Source: a virus
Length of the DNA: 30,236 nucleotides
Reading direction: 5' to 3' (one strand)
IMG/VR virus record: IMGVR_UViG_3300033144_001435
Span: 1-30,236 of that record
The position numbers were made by a program, and so were the translations under genes. This document shows, piece after piece, positions 1 to 9,400 of this stretch (position 1 is the stretch's first letter; the number at the start of each line of letters is the position of its first letter). The notes under the pieces were generated by a model that saw nothing but the letters and a program-made list of their open reading frames with translations, was not told where the DNA came from and searched no databases.

Positions 1-75
1 AGTAATTAGTACCATTGTTACATTGAGAGTATCCTATTAGTATTAAAAACGTAAATATTAAATTTAATAAATATT
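1..75. other. Non-coding stretch downstream of the small basic protein gene
   Basis: This A/T-rich stretch follows the last complete gene in the direction of transcription. I see no stem with a T-tract, only a weak all-A/T inverted repeat around 53-75. A minus-strand ATG at 15-13 opens a frame that runs off the window edge after five codons and could be the start of the next gene, but five codons cannot support a call. Confidence 0.5.
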
Positions 76-468
76 TCATTTTTTCTTTTTATTTTTGTTA
101 CAAAACTTTCTAGCAGCTGCAGCACTTCCAAAACCCCACTTTTTTAAAGCGTGAGCATAACCACTTGGTGTCCCATCTTTAGCTTTCATTTTCTGTGGGT
201 TCTTTCCAAACCTACAAGCAAAACTAACTCTTGATGAACCTGTGCCTGATGTTTGTTGTTTACTCAATTCACCTTTGTGATCTTTTCTCATCTTCGCATT
301 CTTTTTATCATACTGAGAACTAGTCATTTTTGCAGGAGATTTAGTTTGTTGCTTTACAGGTACACAACTACCATCTTCCTTAGCTGGTCTGCCATCTGGA
401 TTTGGTTTATAACCTTCCCAACATCTCAAAGCCATACTCATTCTTTCTAAGTCTTTTCTCGGTTGCAT
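76..468 (-). CDS. Small basic protein with SFACRFG / WGFGS motifs, function unknown
   Basis: A 130-residue, strongly basic protein of unknown function. The N-terminal part has a short Cys-containing motif (CWEGYKPNPDG around residues 16-26, then SCVPVK). The C-terminal half carries SFACRFG (about 82-88), then GYAHALKKWGFGS and AARKFCNKNKKKK at the end. This arrangement resembles small proteins of unknown function that recur in marine phages (remembered resemblance, possibly a DUF6321-like family). Four cysteines and many lysines would allow nucleic-acid or metal binding, but no canonical zinc finger is visible. The gene starts 14 bases after the giant gene's stop. Its leader, AATAAATAAACA before ATG, is nearly the same as that of the gene starting at 12777. 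The shared orientation suggests late expression. Confidence 0.8.
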   Translation of the reverse strand: MQPRKDLERMSMALRCWEGYKPNPDGRPAKEDGSCVPVKQQTKSPAKMTSSQYDKKNAKMRKDHKGELSKQQTSGTGSSRVSFACRFGKNPQKMKAKDGTPSGYAHALKKWGFGSAAAARKFCNKNKKKK

Positions 469-482
469 TGTTTATTTATTTA

Positions 483-3400
483 TTATTTTACAATTATTTT
501 TTTCCTTACTTTTATAGGTTTGTTTTTAACATTCACACCACTACCTCTCATTTGATTTGGTTGTTTTATTTTAGATTTTTTCTTTTTCTTTTTTTTCGGA
601 GGTTCAGGTTTAACATCCCAATCCGGCCAACCTAACAACATAAATACTCTTTCGTAAGTTTGAGTATCTTCGGCCAATGCTTCTCTAACGTTTGCTACTT
701 TTTGCATTAATCTATCTAAAGGTAAATTAGTAGCAGTACTTATTATCTTAGCCAATGCTTCCCATGCCGGGTTGTCTAAAGCAAATCCTTTATCTTCAAT
801 TTCTTTTCTTCGTGTTTTAGAGTCAAATACCCATCCAGCATTCTTTAAGTTCATTAACTTTTTTCTAATAGAGGGAGAGAAGTTTAACAGCTCAGTCCAC
901 GCCTCTGAATATTCTGGTCTTGATTCTTTACTTCTGTCGTATATATCAATACCCATATTCTTAAGAACAGATACTACCATTCCTCCAAAACCTAAACCTC
1001 TAAGAATACTATCAACCATTCCATTAGCAGTGTTAAAAGTTTTATCATTCTTTCTTTTAGCAATTGCTTCTTTTTGCTTAGTAGTTAAACCTTCTTCATC
1101 ATCATCTTCAAAACCTAATAAAAATAATCCTTGTTGCATAGCGTTGAACCATAGATTTTGTATCACTCCATAATACATTATTTTACCTACGTTTTCTTTT
1201 GTAGATCCTCTGCCGTTTATTATATCTTGAAAAGCTCTTTTTTGTAGACGAGTGTATTGCATTGGAGTATTAACAAATTGCAAAATTAATCTACCCATTA
1301 AACTTGATTGTTGTTTAGATATTCTGCTAGGATCAGAGGATTGTTGAGAGGCTTCAGACTTTTCTTTAAATTCATCCATTGCTTGTTTTGCAGCTTCTTC
1401 TTCACTTAATCCTTTGTTTTTTATTAAATCTTTTACTCTGTTTCTATAAAAAGTCGCACCACCAGAAGCTATAGCAAAACTATCCATGAACTTAGTTGGT
1501 AAATAACCTTTTTCTAATATATAGTTTATTACTGCTTTAGCTTTATTTCTAGAACCTTTAGCAGCATCTGCTATTTCAGACTCACTAATGTTTAATTTAA
1601 GACCTTTTCTTCTATCAACCAAATATTCAGAGTTTAATAAGAATACAAAATCTTTCCAAAATTGAGGTTGATTAGCAAACGCAGCTCCCATTTTAGCAGG
1701 ATTATTAAAGGTCCAGTTAGCGAAGTTAGTGGCAGATATAGATTGCAACAATGCAGACCTCATGTTAAAAAACATTATAGTTCCTACTGAACCATTGATC
1801 CAATCCATTACAGCGTTAGTAAGTCTATCATTGCTAGCTGCTCTATTTTTCCCCGTCTTCATTCTTCTTAACATGTCCTCTAAAGCTTCTCTAAATTTAG
1901 GTCCATGAATAGACTCTAACTTATTTAAATTCTTTTCAGAAAATATTGTCTTGACATTTTGATCCCATACTTCTAAGTATTTATTTCTTTTAGTAGTATT
2001 TAAAAGACTAATTAAATCAGTGGTAATAGTACCTGCTAACCAATGAGTTCCAGGTTTAGAATATTTATCTCCTTTAGTAATAGTTAATATTTCATCCGCA
2101 AAAACTTGAAGTTGAGGATCATTTTCTATAACATCGTTTAATTCTTGTAAATCTCTCTTAGACAATCCAGGAATTTTTTCTCCAATTTTATTCCATAAAT
2201 AAACTCTAACTGCTTGCTCATTAGTGAATCCGGATTTAGTGGATTTTCTTAAATTTTTAGGAACATTTAATTTATTTTTTAATTCTTTAAAATCTTCCAT
2301 TAATTGCACTCTATCCGCAGTAAGATTACTTATGGCCTCAGCGTAAGGCTTTAATAACATGTTTTGGTAGAATTTTAATTGTTCTTCTCCTACCCTACCT
2401 TTAGCTAATGTAGAATAAAGTAACCCTAAAAAGTCTTCTGCAGACGGTGGTAGAAATAATTTAAATTTACCTTTACCTTTTCCTTTAACTCTTCCTTTCG
2501 CATCAGAGTAATTTTTATACCATTCTACTCCACTAGCGGCTTCTATATAGGTATTAAATTGTTTATCAATAGCTTCTGAATTACTTAAACGAGCTTGTTG
2601 TACTTTTCCTTTAACATCAATAACGTCTAACACATCTCTCACAGCGTTTACGTTACCCATATGATCATCTGCAAAATAGAAATCATTATAACCTTCAGCT
2701 GCTTTATCTACTATCCAGTTTGATTTAGCAAGAGGAGAACTATTACCTAATCCAGTTATGTTGTTTAAAGGAATGTTGAGATTTAAAGAGTCTAAAAATT
2801 CTTTAATAGCTGGTGCAGCGGCTGCTGCTCTAGCTGTTAAAACATAAACATCTTCAGTTCCTCTAACTTCTTGAATCTTTTTTGCTACTTCAAACAATGG
2901 TCCTTTTTTACCATCTACAACCTTATTGAATTCAGAGAAATCCCACACTGCTCCTTTACCAAGCATTTCATCTCCTTTCTTAGCAAACTCTTCAGCTGTT
3001 AATTTACCTGTAGTGCCATCAGGCATGGTATATAATACATTACTATTAGTTCTCGCAAGAGTATCATCAAAATCAAAAACCCTAATTTTTTTTACTGGTT
3101 GGTCTAAAGATTTAGCTCTGCGAAGAGCTTCATCAATTCCAGCAGCTTTACTCAACACTTCATCGGTGGTTAAGTTTTCACTTAAAGATAATACAGCTGG
3201 AGCTTTTAAAATGTTCTCTGTTTCTAATTTAGCTTTTTGTTCTGCTGGTGCTAATTTAACAAATTCCTTAAGAATACCTTTAGCTTTTTTAATAGAAATT
3301 TCATCATTAAAAAGCTTATCCATTAACCTACGTTGAGTTTCTATAATATTAGGAGTAATTTTAGCATTTTCTGACAAAGCGGAAATTCCTAATCCTAATT

Positions 3401-6400
3401 CGTCAGCAATTGATTTATTACCAGCAACTATTAAATTATTAGGATCAATTCCTCCCTTGTTTGAATTAACTTGTGGATTAAAATATCTTTGCCAAACACT
3501 ATCATCTAAATTCCATCCATCAGGAGTTTGTTCTGTATAATTAAAGTTTTTACCTTTTAACTTGTTATCACTAGTTACTAGCAACGCTCCTTGAAAATAG
3601 TTATCTTTTACAAGATTAAAATTTTCTTTTACTGTACCAGCATATGCTTGTCCAAATAAATACTTACCTAATATAGTCGCAGGCAAAGTATGCTCTTGTC
3701 TATAAGGTTGTGTCATGAATCCTTTTTCATAGAACTTCCATGGAGCTGCTTTTCTTATAAAGTGATTTTGAGTATAGCTAATAGAAGATAGTGTAGCACC
3801 TACAAACGCTATACCTTCTGGATCCTTCATTACATCTTGGAATGTTTCAAATACTTTTTCTAATCCTTTTAAAGAATTTTCTTGTCTTTTAATAAAAGCA
3901 GGATCATTTAAAGCTTTATATAAAGGTAGTTTTGAAGATCGAGGATCTTCTTTTTTAAGCATATCTTTAAATACTTCAGATTCCTCTGCAAACTTTCCTC
4001 CTTGTTCTTCAACAGATTTAACCCATGCTTTTGCTTCACCTACATTTCTAAAAGGTAAATTACCTGCAAATCCTCTTATTGCAGCTATTTCTGTATTGCT
4101 ATATCCTTCATCTTTAAGTTCTTTTATTAACGCCCTACCTTCTTTATCTTTTGGATCAACAAGTTTATCTATTCCCACAGTAGTGCCTTGCATTGATAAC
4201 CAAAAACTTTTAGGAAGTTTTTCTGTCAATTTACTTTTCACTGCGTAGTCTAAAAATCTTTTTCTTCCTGCCTCTGAATTCATGTTGATTCTATCAACAC
4301 CACTATCTTTTAATGCTTTACCTACTATGCTAGACCAAGGAACATTATAAGTAGAAAAATCCATATCACTAAATCTATTATATAGATCATTTACATTTTC
4401 ACTTCTACTAAACATTACTTTAGATTTTCCTTCAGCAACCTTTGAAGGAACTGTCTTACCAGTTTCTTGAGCTTGTTCTCTAATGGCTTGATTAGTAAGC
4501 ATTTTACCAGTTTGACTAACAAGAGCTTTTATTCTTGAGCTAGTATTTCTATCAGACAAGTTAGGTTGACCAGCAGGAGTAATTCCAAATAACTCGTTAA
4601 ACTCTTCTTTAGTTATATTATCTCTTTTAGTTTGTTCTTTTAAGCCTGCTGTACTACCAGTTTTAGCCATAGCAGCTCTACTACCTTTGGTATAAAACGC
4701 GTCAAGTAAAACTTTTTGAACACCAGTAGAAGTTCCAGATGGAGTAGATCCTTCTGGTAACATAGCTATTAACGTATCAGCATTTTTAGATATAAATTGT
4801 TGGGCATTTCTTACATCTGCTTTAGTTAAGTTTCCAGGTTTAGGAGTTATACCAAACATTTCCTGTGTCATTTCAGGTGTAAGATCTTTTAATGTTTTAA
4901 AATCTACAGCTTCAAGGTCAATGTCTTTACCACGTTTCTTAACTTCTTCTGTTATTTTAATAGCATCATCACCTAATCTTTCTTTTAATTTAATTCCGGC
5001 TCTAACTGGTTTTTCACTTGTTGTAGATTCAGAAGTTGTAGCTTGTTTTTCTGCAACCTGTCGTACTCCTTCTTGTTCCATACTGATTGTAGGAGTTTTC
5101 TTAGCTAATTTTTTAGCACCAGTACCTACCTTTAAACCTAAATATCCTCCAGTATACCCTGCAAGATCTGTATTTTTTGAAGGATCAAAAGCGTTTATAT
5201 GATTTATAAGGGGTTCAATTCCCTCAAAAGCTACATCCATAGGGCTTTCAGCTCCCTGTCTCTTAGCGATAGCGATCATATCAGGTATATAAAGCTCAAT
5301 CATCTGATTACGCATTCTAATACCTTTATTACTTTCTAAAAACTCATTCCATTCTTGCTTTGTTTTATCTCTTCCAAAACTATTATAGAATTCATCCATG
5401 AAACTATTTCTTTCATCTTGCCTTTTCTTTTTGTTAGCAGCGGTTTCATCTTGAATATCTAAAGACATAGATGTAGCTACTTCCGTAGGTAAAACTACTT
5501 CTCCATTTTCAGGTAGAGTAACAGTAGATTCTTTTACAGTTACATTTTCCTTGGCTAGTGGATTTTTTCTATTATATACAGTCTCACTTATTTCTTCACT
5601 GAATTCATCTCTTTTACCTTCTACTATTTCTTTAGTTTGTACTGAGTAATCTTTTATAAAATTATAAACTCCTTCAGCGCTATCCCAAGATAAATCTTTT
5701 TTGAATTTGTTAGGAGCTAAAGGTCTTAATATGTTATCTATAATCCAATCTCCTAATCTCTGGAATACATCTCTATCGTATTTTATATCTCCTTTAACTA
5801 CGGCATCATGAAAAGCATTAAACCACTCTTCAGTAGTAGACAGATCTCCAGAATATGTTCTTTTTAATCTAGCTAATACAGCTGCTTTTTCTTTTGGGTT
5901 TAAAAGTTTTTGAAAACTTTGAATTAACTCACTTTGTTTTTCTTCACTTAAACCAGCTAGTTGATCGGCAGTTATATCATGTAGCACTTCGTGAGTTACG
6001 GCAGAGATAGAAGCTAACTCTGTCATTTTCTCTAAGTTAACTATTATATTTCCACTACCATCTTTTAAGTACATAGCATCAGCTGTAGTTTGATCTACTA
6101 AATTACCTTCTGCATCTACGGCTTGAAGTGCAACATTACTGTCTTCCATAGCTTTAACAAAGTCTTGTTGATTATCTGCAAAAGTAATTTTACTACCTCT
6201 TTTATCTACTATTCTTTGTCCTAACTCTTTTTGTTTCTCAACTGCTGTGCTTGCGTTTTCAATTTCATTTCTAACATTCACATCATTAGAAGAAATATTT
6301 TCTATTTGTTCATTAATTTCTTGAATTTTGTTTTGAATGTTTGAAGCTGCAGACTTATCTAAATTTTCTAAACTCTTTTCTAATTCTTTTTTAACATCAA

Positions 6401-9400
6401 TTAATTGAGCGATTTGAGTCTGTGCAACTCCAGTTAAATTACTAGGGATTTGATTATAAGTATTATAAGTGTTTAAAGCTCTTTGAGTTAACTCTTGCTT
6501 TTCTTCTTTAGAATATTGATCATTAGATTCAATAGTAGACAAAGCAACTTCTAATCTTTTTTCAGATCTTAAAATGTTAGCTTTGTATTGTAACATTTCA
6601 TTTATATCAGCTTTAGCTTGATCATCTAATTGTTCCCAAGCATTTATATCCATTCCTTTATTAGACTGCAGAGAAGCTTGATAAACACCACCTAATGCAC
6701 CTACAGTAAAGCTAACTTTAACTAAATGTTTCATCTGATCTCTCCACTCTTGACTTTGCATGTCAGGTAATTGAAAGTCAATGTCGTCTCCTATATAGTT
6801 TTGAAAAATGTTATCTATACCTATAGCAGCAAACTCTTGAGAAAGTTCTTCTAAAGTTTCATCTGTTCCAGCACCAAGCATTTTTTTACCTTGCCCAACA
6901 CGTTTAGTTAATCCGTCTCCTAAATATTTATTTACCGCTGTACTAATATCTTGAACTGTAACTTTTTTTGCTCCACTCTTTGTAAAAGTACTTAATACTC
7001 CATTAGTTATTCCTGTAACTATTTTTGGTGTGATTTTTAAACTTCCTCCTAGTATTCTTCCTCCTAAATAAGATAAAGCTCCTTCTACTGTAGCTTGTGT
7101 ATAACTATATAAAGCTTGTTTAGATATGGGAAATTTTTCTTCAAAAGCTTCCATCGCACCTTTAATGGATCCATTGTGATCTTTCCTCCAATTCCTTAAA
7201 AAAGTTTCTTTTTGATCTGCAAATTTTCTTTGAGAATCAGTTAAACTAGAAAAGAAAAATCCTGTACCTAAACCTATAGGACTAGGTAAACCAAAACCTC
7301 CACCCATATAAGCGCCAACCATTTCTCCTACAGTAGTTAATGTACCACCAAGCCAAGTACTAGCATACCATTCTTGATACTCAGCATCCACAGTTGAATC
7401 AGCCATTACTCCAGCTGCTGCTTTTGCTTCATATGTTAAACTAGTTTTACCAGCAGTAAAAGTATTAGCATTGTATTCATATTCAGTTTCGTTAATCAAT
7501 CCTAGACCATAAGACATTTCATTCACCAACATTCCTACATCTGCTAAAAAAATACCCGACCCAGCAGCAGAATCAGTGAACTTTTTTGAAGCAGTGTTCC
7601 ATACAGGTGTGATAAGGTTTCCTCTACCCTCAGTGTCATCCATCATTTTTTGAAACTGCTCATCTAAGTCAGTATCAATTTGTCTAAAAACAAAATTGGT
7701 ATTTTGAAATAAACTAGCTTGGTCCATAGTTAACTGAAACTTATCGTAAAGTTTATTTATTTTCTTTAATCTACCTTGCGCATCTTGATTTAAACTTTCT
7801 ATCTCTCCAGTTACTTGATTGTATTTCTCTTGATAACCTTCTAAAATTTCATTTTTTTCAGTATCTAAACTATCGTATTCAAACTTTAAATCTTCATAAT
7901 CTGGAGTGTAGAAATTATCTCTCCAATACTTAAACTCTTCTCTAATTTTATCTTGAGCAGCAGGACCAATTGTGGTTTCTAATTCTGCTTTGGCTTTTTC
8001 TACTTTTTCTGTAAATTCACTATTTAATATTTCTATCTTTTCTCTAACAACTCCTTGATCTGCAGCTACTTCTTGTAAACTAGTTTCAGCAGCAACCCAT
8101 TCTTCTCTTAAACCTTTCGCTTGAGCTACTTGCTCCATAGACCTGTTGTTTTCGTACATTAAGCCTTCTTCTAGTTTTTCAAGAATTGGTTTTACTTTAT
8201 TTACTTCCTTGTTAGAATTTTTGAGAACTTGTTGTTTAACTTTGTTATACTGTTTGTCTTCTCTTCTCCAATTCCTTTCATATTTGGAATAATTATCTCT
8301 AATAAACTGGTATGGTCCTTGAGATTTATCCATCCAGTTTAATAAGTCTTCTACAGGTTTTCCTACATTTTCGTATTCATCTTTTTTCAAAAAATCTGCA
8401 AAGAAAGGAAGATCTCCTTTCATAATTTTTTCATCAATTAAAGCACTTTTTGCTAAACCTCTTTCCTCTAATTTGTTAAGTATATCTTCTTCTGGTATTT
8501 CATGCCAAGCTGTATATTCAGTATCTAAACCTACATTAAAGTCAGATAAAGATAAACCATTGTTTTTAGCAGTAGAAACAACATCAATTAAACCAGCCTC
8601 TCCTCCTTTTTTAAAATAAACTCCATTTTTATATACTGTTATAGTATTGTTTCCTTTATTAAAATCTGAAACCAATCCTACATTTCCAAAATTTTCATTT
8701 ATAGTTTTTACTAAATCTCTAGAATTCCACTTATCTTGAAGAGTATGTACGTTTCTTCGTTTTAATTCTTTTTCGTAATCCTTGTCACTAGCAAAATCTT
8801 CCCTATCCGCTCCAAATGTATAATTAGAAGGTCTAATAGCTATATTACCTTCTTCATCTCTCATAGTAAATTTAAATATTTGAGATGGATCCATGTTCTT
8901 ATCAAAGCGTGAAAGAGTTTTTTCTAATATTTCTACATTAGCAATAGCCATTAATTGGTTTTGTTGTAGAGTTAAAATCTCTTCATCAACAACTTTAATG
9001 TTATTATTAATTTCAGTTTGTTGATCTAAAGTTAAATTGTCATTATTCAAGCTTTCTATCAATTTATCTCTCTCAGTACTTTTAACTTCTACCTCTTCAC
9101 TTAAAGCTTTGGGATTAGCATGTACTATTCCATTTTGGTCAGATTGTACTTCAAATTCAGGCAGCTGCTCATCATAAGGTGTTTCAGGATCTTCCGTATA
9201 ACCTGTTTTCCACTGTTCTACTACATTTTCTTCAATCGGGCGAGCAGCTCCTTGTTTACTATCTACAACTTCTAACTGTCCGGTTTCAGGGTTTACTTCA
9301 ACTTTTTCATATACCGGTACATAGTAGTATTCTCCTGCACTAGTTTTATCATATAATCCTTTAGAAAACCTAGAAGCTAATGGATGATCGTCATCAAACT

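Noticed and set aside
53-75. A/T-only inverted repeat as a terminator for the last gene
   Set aside because: The stem has no G·C pairs and no distinct T-tract after it, so it would not be stable.
589-596. Run of eight adenines (minus strand) as a programmed slippage site near the end of the giant gene
   Set aside because: Shifting either way meets a stop within about a dozen codons and adds nothing recognisable. The run is explained by the lysine codons of an AT-rich genome.
253-1173. Plus-strand open frames at 253-450, 402-635 and 772-1173
   Set aside because: They lie opposite minus-strand genes with clear protein signatures. Their translations are Phe/Ser/Leu-rich mirror images of Lys/Glu-rich coding, with no recognisable motif.
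2926-5202. Plus-strand open frames at 2926-3336 and 4921-5202
   Set aside because: Both are antisense to the giant protein, including its HAD and sigma-like regions, and look like shadows of that coding.
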